A stretch of 64,000 nt of DNA from Centrapalus pauciflorus (taxonomy: Eukaryota; Streptophyta; Magnoliopsida; Asterales; Asteraceae). The DNA lies in contig JAANYP010004395.1 in assembly GCA_020465985.1 (NCBI GenBank), positions 1,004,501-1,068,500 on the forward strand, in the 5' to 3' direction. The position numbers and the translations under genes were made by a program. Below are positions 1-10,925 of this stretch, piece by piece. Position 1 is the first letter of the stretch. Every line of letters begins with the position of its first letter. The notes under the pieces were generated by a model. That model worked only from the letters and a program-made list of their open reading frames with translations. It was not told where the DNA came from and made no database searches.

Positions 1-577
1 TCAAACTCTTTTATTAAACAATAGTTTTTGTTTAATAAAAGTATTTTTTGTATTCCTGACAATTATAACTCAAACAATTATAACAATAGTTTTTTTTAAT
101 ACATCGAATAAAACTAATTGTGACTTAAAAGTTTTTATTTTATATTAAACTACGGTCATGTAGCAAAAACTCATAAGAACAATAAAACAATAGTTTTCAG
201 AAATGATTGCTAATATAAAATGATACAAAATACAGTAATACTAAATTATACATAATACAGTTAAAAATGTATTTTTCGTCTCATCATTTATTTAATTAAT
301 TAATGTATAATATATTAATCATATAATGGAGACTAATTTTGGATAGGATGCTACTTCATACACCATATTTTACACCAACTAATCTTTAGGTCAATTAACC
401 TACATCACTTTTAATGAAAAAGAGTAACCATACACACAACCATAAACAATAATTTAGTCAAATTATAGGTCAAAAATTATAGATATGGTGTATAAAAAAT
501 TAGAGTATAATGCATAAAGAATGCCTTTTGGATACGAAAGAAGGAAGGTTGGCGGCTAAAAAATGATGAGAGTGAGA
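1..577. other. AT-rich intergenic, no gene seen
   Basis: No open frame of note and no recognisable family. It holds scattered poly-A/T and TTAATTAA-like runs, probably old repeat debris. Confidence 0.5.
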
Positions 578-901
578 GGTTAAGTGTTAATTTGACCATC
601 CAACTTTTAGATTTTTTTCGATTTAGCCATTAAACTATTTTTTGTCTCCATTTAGCCACTAAACTATTTTTTGTATACATATTTAGCCACTAAACTTTCT
701 TTTTACTGATTTAGCCATTGAAAATTGTCTCAATTTGACCATTAAACTATCATATTTGGTTTCTATTTAACCATTAGTTTTATTCATTTTTCCCAAAGTA
801 GAACATTAAACAAAGTTTAGTGGTTAAATCAGGACAAAAAATAGTTAAGTGGCTAAATGGGACAAATCTGAAAGTTGGACGGTCAAAATGGTACTTAACC
901 C
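578..901. repeat. MITE-like inverted-end repeat, copy 1
   Basis: Begins GGTTAAGTG...TTTGACCATCCAAC and ends with its inverse (GTTGGACGGTCAAAATGG...CTTAACC). The interior reiterates TTTAGCCACTAAACT in both orientations, so most of the unit can fold on itself. Related copies lie at 995-1281 and 31021-31288. No coding capacity. Confidence 0.65.
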
Positions 902-994
902 TATAATTTTCAAATAATTCAGTGTTGTAATTTAGGATTTTGAACATGAATTTAATAAACCAAATCATTTGTGTTTTTCTTGATTTTAAAAAAA

Positions 995-1281
995 GGGTTA
1001 AATGTCATTTTGACCATTCAATTTTTAATTTTTTTCGATTTAATCATTAAATTATTTTTTGTCACGATTTAACCACTAAACTATTTTTGTATACATATTT
1101 AGGCACTAAACTTTCTTTTTACTGATTTAACCACTGAAAATTGTCCCGATTTGGCCACTAAACTATCATATTTTGTGTCGTTCATTTTTTCCCAAAGTAT
1201 AACATTAAACAAAAGTTTAGTGGTTAAATCAGAACAAAAAACAGTTTAGTGGTTAAATGAAACAAATCTGAAAGTTGGATC
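995..1281. repeat. MITE-like inverted-end repeat, copy 2
   Basis: Same family as 578-901 and directly repeated about 100 bp downstream. It starts GGGTTAAATGTCATTTTGACC and ends near GAAAGTTGGATC, so the right end is eroded. Confidence 0.6.
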
Positions 1282-1288
1282 AAGTAAA

Positions 1289-1432
1289 AGGTAGGATCGG
1301 GTCGGTGACCGATCCTACGAACGATCCCACGATCCTATGTCCGATCTTGTTAAAAAATGATCCTACACCGATCCTGCTCGAAATCACTTGGTAGGATCGT
1401 AGCATCGACCGATCTTACGATCTTAACAACCA
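1289..1432. repeat. GATCC-rich short palindromic repeat block
   Basis: TAGGATCG/CGATCCTA words recur in both orientations about ten times in 140 bp, including the near-palindrome GGTCGGTGACCGATCC. It is much less AT-rich than its surroundings. The CCGATCC/GGATCGG interior resembles the reiterated interiors of the TAGGGGTG-ended elements elsewhere in the window, so it may be a truncated relative. Confidence 0.45.
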
Positions 1433-2543
1433 TGATGTATTTGATATGATATTTATATTGCTTATCCATTATCACATGCTCCAAAACTTTTGAAGCACTT
1501 ACAAACTAAGGTCCCACTCATGAAATAAAATCCGAAAAAATTATAATTTACTTAATAATGAATAACATGTTTATAGTTAGTATATGAAATGTTGTTTAGA
1601 TTAGTTAATGGTATGAGTTGTGAAATGTTAAGAACCTAATATTATTACAAATGACTATGATTGATAAAACTTTCTTCGAACATAACTTTTGATTAATTAA
1701 ATAAATTTTTATTCATTTTCTGTAATCTATATTCTCAAACATATTAATTTAAATTCAGTTTCTTTACAATTTATTCAGTGAGCCAAATGAAACCTAAAGA
1801 GACGTTTGTTTCGTAGATTTTTTTAAATGAGATTTGCATTGCAAGCATTTTTATTTTACAATATTTTTAAAATCTATGAGGTGTTTGGTTGATAGGATTT
1901 AATAGAAATTTGATATTTATGAAATAACAAATGTGTGTCGTATTTCCAACATCCTAAGATTTTAAATCATTTAGTGAATACATAAACCAAATATGCGATT
2001 TTAAATAGAAATCCCGTAAATCCCATGAAATCTATCGAAAAGAAACTCCCAGTAATTTAAAGACTACGCTACATCTTCTCTTAATTAAAACAACATTTGA
2101 AACATGCTTTTAGATTTCATAGAATTGTTCCAGATATATATACTTTTCTCTTGTTAGTATTTTGTTGAAATAAACCTAGATTTTGTCATTTGATTTTTAC
2201 ACCAATGGCTATAGGACATGCTAATTGACTAATTGTTGACCATCATCGTCTTCTTCGATAATCAATATACACATGTTTGAAATAAATAAAAGTTTTTAAC
2301 GTAGAATAGTAATTAATTAATGTAGTTAATTAAGTTAATTAATAAGAAGTCACATGACATGTAGTTTTTCCTTAAAAAAAAAATATAAGGTAATGATTAG
2401 TTATTAGGGTTAGGTTTTGGTATTTGGGTTATTGGTTATAAGAATAAAGATCAAGTGTTTTAAATGTTTTGGTTTTTAATAAATATTGAGTTTTTGGGTT
2501 TTGTTAAATGATTGAGTTTTAAAAGTGTGTTTATTTTTATTTT
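1433..2543. other. Intergenic, no gene seen
   Basis: AT-rich. About 1803-2045 resembles a decayed MITE (GTTTGTTTCGTAGATTTTTT...ATGAGGTGTTTGGTTGATAGG). No coding signal. Confidence 0.45.
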
Positions 2544-3060
2544 GGGATAATTGCGCAAAAAACCACCAACTTGTCAGTTTTTTGTGATTAAAGCCCCAAA
2601 CCATTTTTCGTTGCATAGAAAACCTCAAACTAACTAAAAATCAGTAAATCAATGTTTTATCAATGAATAACCCGTTGAAATCGGTTATTAATCCTACGTA
2701 GACCGGTAAATAACGTACGTGGAATAAATTTTAATTGTTGAACTCGGTTGCCAAGTATTACACATCATTGAAACTCACGTTGATAATTTTTAATTGTAAA
2801 TTTTAAACGGGATTACATCATTAAGGAGTGTTTAAATGATGTGTAATACTTGACAACCGGTTTCAACAATTAAAATTTATTCTACGTTGATTATTTACGT
2901 GCCTACGTAGGATTAATAACCGGTTTCAACGGGTTACTCATTGATAAAACCTTGATTTACTGATTTTTAGTTAGTTTGGGGTATTCTGTGCAACGAAAAA
3001 TGGTTTGGGGTTTTAATCACAAAAAACTTACAACTTGGTGGTTTTTTGCGCAATTATCCC
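2544..3060. mobile_element. Foldback MITE with 9-bp TSD (Mutator-like)
   Basis: The two halves are near-perfect inverted copies of about 240 bp: left GGGATAATTGCGCAAAAAAC, right its inverse ending GCGCAATTATCCC. The flanks are a 9-bp direct repeat TTTTATTTT (2535-2543 and 3061-3069). Long terminal inverted repeats plus a 9-bp target duplication are typical of Mutator-like elements. It has no transposase, so it is non-autonomous. If transcribed it would form a long hairpin. Confidence 0.8.
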
Positions 3061-3382
3061 TTTTATTTTTTATACCTATTTTAATTTATTTGTTTTGATT
3101 TAAGGTTATAAAATTTTACAATTAAGTTGTACACTTAAAAAAGTTTTATATTTCAACAATTTAGGTTACACAGTTATGAATCAATGGTTGCACAATTAAT
3201 ATTTTAAAAAAATTACATTATGTAATGAGGTTATTGGGAAGGAGACCGCTGGCAAAATGTCGTCTGATCATGGGTCCGCCCATGATCTGGAGGCATATAT
3301 ACTAGGTTATTACCCATGTATTACATGGGTTAATTTTAGAAAATGATATTAATATATATGTATAATATAATAATTATATGAA

Positions 3383-5459
3383 GGGTTATATGCCAAAAAT
3401 AGCAACAACTTTTTGTAGTTTTACCATTTATACCAACATTATTTATTTTTTATCATTAATAGCAACAACTTTTGTATTTTTTACCGAATATACCAACTTT
3501 TGACCTGGAAACCTGCTATAGCAGGTTATCATCAATTAATACCAACAACTTTTATCTTTTTACCAATAATAGCAACAACGTTTTATATTTTTACCAATAA
3601 TAGCAGCGAATTTTAACTTTTTACCAATAATAAAAACATATCAAATTAAATTTTCCTTTATCTTTAACTAGTCATTAGTTTTAAAAAACTAAATTTATGA
3701 AAATCGAAAAACAATAAAATAAGTTCATAATCCATTTTTTTTGTTTAAATTTTGTTAGAGATGAATAAAATACAATGTGTGCTATAAAAATATAAAAAAT
3801 ATGTTTTCTATAGACACTAAAAAATGAAGATTATTTTGATTAGGGGTGAGCATGGATCGGTTTTTGGAAAAAAAACCAAACCGAAACATTGGTTTTTAAA
3901 CAACGATTTGATTTTTTGATTTTTATTTCGATTTTAGTTTGGTTTCGGTTTTTTTTGTCATGGTTTTCAATTTCAATTCTTTCTTTCTATAACCAAAACA
4001 CACACACACACATATATATAGTCTATATATATATATTGGAATAACATATATATGGATACATAAAATAAAAATATGTAACACTTAATGCATTCTTTCACAA
4101 ACAAGATTTAGACATTAAATCATTTTATCATTCAAAACTTCAGTTCGGTATGGTTTTTTCCGGTTACCTTTGACCTCCAAACCAAAACCAAACCGAAATT
4201 TTTGGTTTTTGAAAATTTAAAGTTCAAACGGTTTGGTTTTTTTGGTTCCGATTTTTTGGTTTTTCTGGTTTTAGATTGATTTTTGGTTTTTTTGTACACT
4301 CCTAATTTTGATATGCCATATTTTCATGCATAACCTTATAGGGATATGATAGGGCCGATCATTTAAGTGTAACATTACAACATGAAACTCAATTCATTTT
4401 CTATAAGACGTCACAGAAATATAATGAACACATTATGTTATATTTGTATTATTTTTTGGATACTTATTACAACAATATTTGCATTATTTATTTATGTGAT
4501 AAATAAATGAATAATAATAAATAATTATGATCTAATTATGGATAATTAGTCTTTTATTTATTTGATAAATAAAATGGTAATATTTAAAAGATACATCCCT
4601 TTATTTTATTGATGATTATATATTATCTAAATTTTTGAAAATCAGATGACGTTCAAATTAGTTCATAATTTATATTTGTATCCACATTTTGTTAGAGATA
4701 GAATAATTAAATTATTAAATCATATATAATTATTCATAAAATAAACGGATGCAACTTTTTAATATTACCATTTATTTATCAAATAAATAAAGAACTAATT
4801 ATCCATGATTAGATCATAATTATTTATAATATTGTTGAACTAAGTATCCAAAAAAGAATATCAAATGTAACATAATGTGTTCATTATATTTCTATGACAT
4901 CTTATACAAAATGATTTGAGTTTCACGTTATCATGTTACACTTAAATGGTCGACCCTATCATACCTATAAAACCCGACTATGCATGAAAATATGATATAT
5001 CAAAATAATATTCATTTTTTAATGTCTATAGAAAACATATTTTTTTTTATCTCTTTTATAGGCACACATTACATTTGATTTATTTCTAACAAAATTTAAA
5101 CAAAAAAATGGATTATGAACTTATTTGATTGTATTTCGATTTTCATAAATTTAGTTTCTTTAAAGTAATGATTAGTTAAAGAGAAAGAAAAATTTAATTT
5201 GATATGTTTTTATTATTGGTAAAAAGTTAAAAGTCGTTGCTATTTTTGGTAAAAATATAAACGTTGTTGCTATTATTGGTAAAAAGATAAAAGTTGTTGG
5301 TATTAATTGATGGTAACCTGCTATAGCAGGTTTCCAGGTCAAAAGTTGGTATAATCGGTAAAAAATACAAAAGTTGTTGCTATTAATGATAAAAAATAAA
5401 TAATGTGGGTATAAACGGTAAAACTACAAAAAGTTGTTGCTATTTTTGGCATATAACCC
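3383..5459. mobile_element. 2-kb foldback element nested in the Helitron
   Basis: Starts GGGTTATATGCCAAAAATAG and ends with the exact inverse CTATTTTTGGCATATAACCC. The arms are about 0.8 kb each and meet around 4500-4560. Each arm carries the 18-bp perfect palindrome AACCTGCTATAGCAGGTT, and the outer arm reiterates ACCAATAATAGCAACAAC. The left arm is broken by the hAT-type insertion 3841-4304. No transposase frame seen. Class uncertain: Mutator-like or Foldback. Confidence 0.75.
3841..4304. mobile_element. hAT-type MITE with 8-bp TSD
   Basis: Ends TAGGGGTGAGC / inverse GTACACTCCTA. Flanked by the 8-bp direct repeat ATTTTGAT (3833-3840 and 4305-4312). The interior is built from reiterated GGTTTTTGG / CCAAACCGAAA words. 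Eight-bp duplications and a (C/T)AGGGGTG terminus fit hAT non-autonomous elements. It interrupts the left arm of the foldback, so it is younger. Confidence 0.8.
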
Positions 5460-5460
5460 A

Positions 5461-5697
5461 TTGGTAAAAAGTTAAAAGTCGTTGCTATTTTTGGTAAAAA
5501 TATAAACGTTGTTGCTATTATTGGTAAAAAGATAAAAGTTGTTGGTATTAATTGATGGTAACCTGCTATAGCAGGTTTCCAGGTCAAAAGTTGGTATAAT
5601 CGGTAAAAAATACAAAAGTTGTTGCTATTAATGATAAAAAATAAATAATGTGGGTATAAACGGTAAATTACAAAAAGTTGTTGCTATTTTTGGCATA
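5461..5697. repeat. Direct duplication of the foldback's right terminus
   Basis: Repeats 5216-5454 almost base for base (TTGGTAAAAAGTTAAAAGTC to TATTTTTGGCATAT), including the AACCTGCTATAGCAGGTT palindrome, but lacks the last AACCC. It probably arose by unequal exchange or aberrant transposition at the element end. Confidence 0.8.
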
Positions 5698-5976
5698 TAT
5701 TTGATTTGCTTAATTTTAGTTAGTTAGTTATTAAATTAATCCATATTAGATTTACATAGATTTGATTTGCTTTAAATTTAAAAATAAAATCAGTAAATGA
5801 CGTGACAAAAGAAGAGAACGACATGTGACAAATTAAATGAGAGAATGACATGTATCATTTAGTTACCTTTTTAATGGTATAGATATATATAGATAGATAT
5901 ATTCATTTAATCTTTCATGCGTCACTTATTTAACCTGTCGTTAAACCTGCTAACGCCGTTAGTCATGAATCGTTCT

Positions 5977-6021
5977 ACCAACTTCACGTCCACCTAACCC
6001 CTCCGTCACCACGTGTATAAA
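5977..6021 (+). promoter_or_regulatory. C4H promoter: AC/P-box MYB sites and TATA
   Basis: ACCAAC (5977-5982) and ACCTAAC (5992-5998) match the P-box and AC-III type AC elements through which R2R3-MYBs switch on phenylpropanoid genes. TATAAA lies at 6016-6021, 83 bp before the ATG, with a CT/CA-rich leader after it. The site matches are seen directly. Their use is inferred from the known regulation of C4H/PAL/4CL promoters. Confidence 0.6.
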
Positions 6022-6103
6022 GTCGCAGCCATCAAAACCAAGTACACACATTTCATCGGTAACTCCTCCACCACCATTAGCTATCAAACTCCGGCAATTC
6101 ACC

Positions 6104-9038
6104 ATGGATCTTCTCCTCTTGGAGAAAACTCTTTTAGGCCTATTCGCCGCCATTATTGGCGCGATCTTCATTTCTAAGTTACGTGGCAAGCGTTTCAAGC
6201 TCCCGCCAGGACCTATTCCGGTGCCTATTTTCGGAAACTGGCTTCAAGTCGGCGATGATCTCAACCACCGTAACTTAACAGATCTCGCCAAGAAGTTCGG
6301 CGAGATCTTCCTTCTCCGTATGGGCCAGCGCAACCTCGTCGTCGTATCATCTCCGGATCTCGCCAAGGAAGTGCTCCATACTCAAGGCGTCGAGTTCGGA
6401 TCCCGAACCAGGAATGTCGTGTTCGATATATTCACAGGGAAAGGACAAGACATGGTGTTCACCGTATACGGTGAGCACTGGCGTAAGATGCGAAGGATCA
6501 TGACGGTGCCGTTTTTCACCAACAAAGTGGTTCAGCAGTACAGGTATGGATGGGAGGCGGAGGCCGCTGCTGTGGTGGAGGATGTGAAGAAGAATCCGGC
6601 GTCAGCCACGGAAGGTATCGTGATCCGGAGACGGTTGCAACTGATGATGTATAACAACATGTTCAGGATTATGTTTGATAGGAGGTTCGAGAGCGAGGAT
6701 GATCCGTTGTTCTTGAAGCTGAAGGCGTTGAATGGGGAGAGGAGTCGATTGGCACAGAGCTTCGAGTACAACTATGGCGATTTCATCCCAATTTTGAGGC
6801 CATTTTTGAGAGGTTATTTGAAGGTATGCAAGGAAGTCAAGGAGAAGAGGTTACAGCTCTTCAAGGATTACTTTGTTGATGAAAGAAAGTAAGTTATCCA
6901 ATTCCAATTTTCTGTTAATTTGCCATGAAATTTCAAATCAAGTCATTGTTAGATAAACTAATTTAGTATATATAAATCCAGCTACAGAGGCCATTACAAT
7001 TAAATTTACTAATTTCAATCTATATATGTTCATCTCTAACGGTACAATTAAACATACATAATGAGGCTAATGAGCTATGGGTTGTCAAAGTTGGTTTATA
7101 TTTGGTACCTGTAGAGACACTGTAAAGTTCATTTAGGAAACTTTAAAATTGCTTCATATTCATTGATACCTGCATATATGTGCTTGTAAAAAGTATGTTT
7201 TACTTTTCATTTGGATTGAATATTCTGTGGGGTATTACTCTTAGGTTGTATGTATCGAAATGGAGCTACTTTTTTCCCCTCACTTTATAGAATATTAACA
7301 GTCATTGAACTCCATGAATCAAGCTTACATCATTCATTTGTTTTTTTTTTTTTTCTCAACAGAGAACATAAAATTTTATAAGGCGTATGAATTGTCACAT
7401 TTTTTATAAAGAAGAAAAAGTGCATAGTAGGTTTAGTCAATGGTTTAAAAAGCAATTAACCCTTAAAAAGCTGTTTTTTGGGGGCTTTTTTAGAAGATAT
7501 CTTATTCTTAGTAAAACTGAAAATGATATAAGAAAAATCTGTGTATAAAGAAAGTTGTAACGTACAAGCAAATAAGTGATTTTAATCATGAAAACTTTAC
7601 TTTGTATAAAAGAAATCATTCGATTTATGTGTAGGTAGATTTACGTGTGAGTTGGTTGTACAAAAAAGAAAGAAGGCCCTAGAAGGAAATAATGAAAGAT
7701 GAGTTAGGTGGATCTAAGTGAAAAATGACATTGACTGATTTAATAAAATAAATAAATAACAGGAAGATGGGAAACACAAAAAGCATGGACAACAACCAAT
7801 TGAAATGTGCAATCGATCATATACTTGAAGCCAAGGAGAAAGGAGAGATCAACGAGGACAACGTCCTTTACATCGTTGAAAACATCAATGTGGCTGGTAT
7901 GTTTCATCCCTATCTTTTTCTACTTTTCTTTTCTTTTTTTTTTTTTGTTAATAAAGGGTAAAAATGTCATTCTAACCGATCATTAATATTCACGGCACAA
8001 TGGAAGCATGTCAAAAACACATATATAATTCTAAAAATAAAAACTAGTTGGGTCTAAAATGTAAAAAGAAAAGTCAATGATCCGGATTTTAAGGCACTTA
8101 TTTCAAATGATTGAATCCGAATGTGTCTCCTTTTTGACCTTTAACACCAACTAACCCATTTATAACCACTTGACTTGGTCATCACCAAAGGTGAGAGGGG
8201 TTCGGTTCTCTTTGATTGAGGTCTCGGGTTCGAGCTTGTCAAAAACGAATCTCCTTAGGTGGAGGTGTGGGGTTTTGTTTTCATCCTCAAGGTGTCTAAC
8301 AACGGTGCTAACAACTAACCACTAACATCTGCTGTTAAAAAAAAAAAAAACTAACCCATTTATGACTACGTTTTTTTGAAAAAAAAAAAGTTCTGGAAAA
8401 TTAATTAGAAATCTTATGGATTTTTCGTACTTGAAACAGCAATCGAGACAACTCTGTGGTCCATTGAATGGGGAATTGCTGAGCTGGTGAACAACCCGGA
8501 AATCCAAGCAAAGCTGAGACATGAGCTTGACACGAAGCTTGGACCCGGAGTACAAGTGACGGAGCCAGACCTCCAGAAGCTTCCCTACCTTCAAGCAGTG
8601 ATCAAGGAAACTCTTCGCCTTCGGATGGCCATCCCTCTCCTAGTCCCACACATGAACCTACATGATGCCAAGCTCGGAGGCTACGACATCCCAGCAGAGA
8701 GCAAGATCTTGGTCAACGCCTGGTGGCTGGCCAACAACCCCAACCAATGGAAGAGACCGGAGGAGTTTAGACCTGAGAGGTTCTTTGAAGAGGAAAGTAA
8801 AGTGGAGGCCAATGGAAACGATTTCAGATACTTGCCATTTGGAGTCGGAAGGAGGAGTTGCCCTGGGATTATTCTGGCACTGCCAATCCTGGGAATCACG
8901 ATCGGGCGGTTGGTGCAAAATTTTGAGTTGTTGCCACCACCCGGACAATCAAAGGTTGACACGAGTGAGAAAGGGGGACAGTTTAGTTTGCATATCTTGA
9001 AGCATTCCACAATTGTTGCTAAACCAAGATCTTTGTAA
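6104..9038 (+). CDS. CYP73A: trans-cinnamate 4-monooxygenase (C4H)
   Basis: A complete gene. Exons are 6104-6888, 7763-7896 and 8440-9038, joined at GT-AG introns with matching phases, giving 505 aa, the usual CYP73A length. C4H hydroxylates trans-cinnamate to p-coumarate at the ER, the second step of the phenylpropanoid/lignin pathway, using a P450 reductase. Visible signatures: N-terminal membrane anchor (residues 3-26), PPGP hinge (34-37), I-helix AAIETT (306-311, with Thr310), ExxR as ETLR (363-366), PERF (418-421) and the haem loop FGVGRRSCPG with ligand Cys447, the number usual for C4H. Both introns sit at the positions typical of the family. The first ATG is followed by a hydrophobic anchor and preceded by a TATA box. 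Intron 2 has received a SINE. Nothing suggests inactivation. Confidence 0.97.
8167..8350 (+). mobile_element. SINE in C4H intron 2
   Basis: A short element ending in a 14-16 nt poly(A), flanked by a 16-bp target duplication CTAACCCATTTATRAC (8151-8166 and 8351-8366, one mismatch). Near its 5' side is a pol III B-box-like GGGTTCGAGCTTG. The structure (tRNA-type box, A tail, long TSD, under 200 bp) is that of a plant SINE. It lies in the sense direction and ends about 90 nt before the exon 3 acceptor. Confidence 0.75.
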
Positions 9039-10467
9039 GGATACATTATATTTATATGTTGTTGTATGTTTTGGGTTGACATTACTTAATAATGTGAAAT
9101 ATGAAGTTTGGATGTGATTTTTGTTGTATTTAATTAATGAATGACCTGGATATGGTTAACAACATACCATCTTCGATCACATATATTATGTTGGTCTTCT
9201 TTAAAAAACTTGATCAGTTTTGATTCATATAATAGTACGTGGGTTATGGTCTATTTGCTTAAATGACCGACTTCCAACATAACGACACTCACTACACCAC
9301 TACGTTACTATGCTTTAGTTTATAAAACGCCAACATCGAAATAGACCCGAATTATGAAAATTATAGGATAAGCATTTAATTGAACCCTCCTTCACTGTAT
9401 ATATAGATAGTGAATTGTTTAATTGGGTTCTACCCAATATATATACTTAAAGGTGCTTTCAATTATCCTTCTCCTTCTCCTGGTTTACACTTTTGATATG
9501 AAACTCAGGATTAAGCAAGTCTGGAGTGGACCATGGACATACATCGTAGTAAGTAGTAACCAAACCCACTTAAATATTGTGTTCCAACCAAACCCACTTA
9601 AATATTGTGTTATGTGTGTTTGCTTGTTAGTCGCACGTGCTTCGAGTTATTCAGGTTTCATCTGCAAATCTAACCACATAAACCTTTGGACTTACCCTAT
9701 TTAGTTTGGATGTGATTAAACCATTTCCGCTTCTATCTTCTTCTTCTTCTTCTTCTTCTTTTTTTTTTTTTAATGGTTGGACCTATATAAAAAATTGCTA
9801 AAAACGTGATACACCTTAAAAGTCATTATTACATAATATGTATTTGTGTGTATACATATGTGTGTATGTATATATTTGTGTGTGTCATATATTTTATTAA
9901 AGAGATTATTATGAAAAAGAAATAACGAGTTTTCATCATTACATGTTATTTTTTTTTCCAGAAAAGTCATCAAGTTAATATTTTTTTAGGTTTTGTGAAA
10001 CTTGACTATCAGAGCCAATTATAATTGCTAAACCAGGTTTTTAAAAATTGAAAAATCGGTATACAATGGTAAAATTTCACTAAACAAAAAAAAAAAATAT
10101 TAACATGATGACTTTTCTGAAATAAAAATACAGGCACAAAAACGCCAAAAGGTGAAAACATATATGTTTTTAATAAACCACTTATTAAAATAAATAAGTT
10201 ATCAAATATGTTTTTACTAATACTGTATTATATTACTTTTTAAATATTTAATATTTTTTTACATGATATGCATTTACGTTTAATATAATTTAATGAATTT
10301 ATAAAAAATAATAATATATATTCTAGCCAATATTATAAATAATACTAGTTTTTGCACCCATGTATGACGTAGATAATATTATTTCTATTTTATAAATAGA
10401 TTAGTTAAAAAAATTAAATGTGATATATATTTCTATTATATATATATAGAGGTATAGATAGATTTTT
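9039..10467. other. C4H 3' flank and intergenic DNA
   Basis: The first 100 bp is probably C4H 3' UTR (TTTATATGTTGTTGTATG, AATAATG). A TTC/T-rich microsatellite is at 9736-9770. About 9950-10130 belongs to a repeat family with the motif TTGACTATYAGAGYCCAATTATA...CTAAACYRGGTTTTTAAAA that recurs near 23460-23640, 40830-41010 and 41100-41260. A small frame at 9423-9704 has no recognisable protein. Confidence 0.5.
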
Positions 10468-10925
10468 TGGATAATTACTAAAATAGCCAAATCTCACACC
10501 TTTATTCACTTTTTAGCCACTTTATATATATTTTACCAAAATAGCCACACTTTACGTTACCACATTTACGTGATAGCTACAATTTACGTGATTTGTATTT
10601 TTTTTTTCAATTTTTAATGCATTACGTTACAAAAGGTGTCTGGTCACGTAAATTGTTGTACTTTACGTGACCATTTTTGCTCATTCCCCATGAATGTTTG
10701 GTGGGATGTCTTGTCACACTTTACGTGACCAAGTACAACAATTTACGTGACCAGACACCTTTTGTAACGTAATGCATTAAAAAAATGGAAAAAAGTACAA
10801 ATCACGTAAATTGTGGCTATCACGTAAATGTGGTCACGTAAATTGTGGCTATTTTGGTAAAATGTATATAAAATGGCTAAAAAGTGAATAAAAGTGTGAG
10901 ATTTGGTTATTTTAGTAATTATCCC
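10468..10925. mobile_element. Foldback MITE with 9-bp TSD (Mutator-like)
   Basis: Left end TGGATAATTACTAAAATAGC, right end the inverse ...TTTTAGTAATTATCCC. The arms are about 210 bp and the centre is GCTCATTCCCCATGAATG. The target duplication is TAGATTTTT (10459-10467 and 10926-10934). TTTACGTGA words are reiterated in both arms. It shares the GGATAATT terminus with 2544-3060, so the two belong to one broad group. Confidence 0.8.

Larger units (their letters stand above)
3302..5883 (-). mobile_element. Non-autonomous Helitron, split by nested insertions
   Basis: Read on the minus strand it begins TCTATACCATTAAAAAGG (5883 downward) and ends with a hairpin ACCCATGTAATACATGGGT followed by AATAACCTAG and host T (CTAG = 3302-3305). 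A 5' TC, a 3' hairpin plus CTAG and insertion between A and T are Helitron hallmarks. Apart from inserted DNA at about 3383-5697 it matches the ~300-bp copy at 47388-47685. No Rep/helicase gene. Confidence 0.75.

Noticed and set aside
8219..8245. tRNA-like GGTTCGAGC box as a possible tRNA gene
   Set aside because: No acceptor stem or anticodon arm. The poly(A) tail and target duplications show a SINE.
9423..9704. 93-codon frame with a hydrophobic N-terminus
   Set aside because: The interior contains a direct repeat (CCAAACCCACTTAAATATTG) and no family resemblance. Probably chance.
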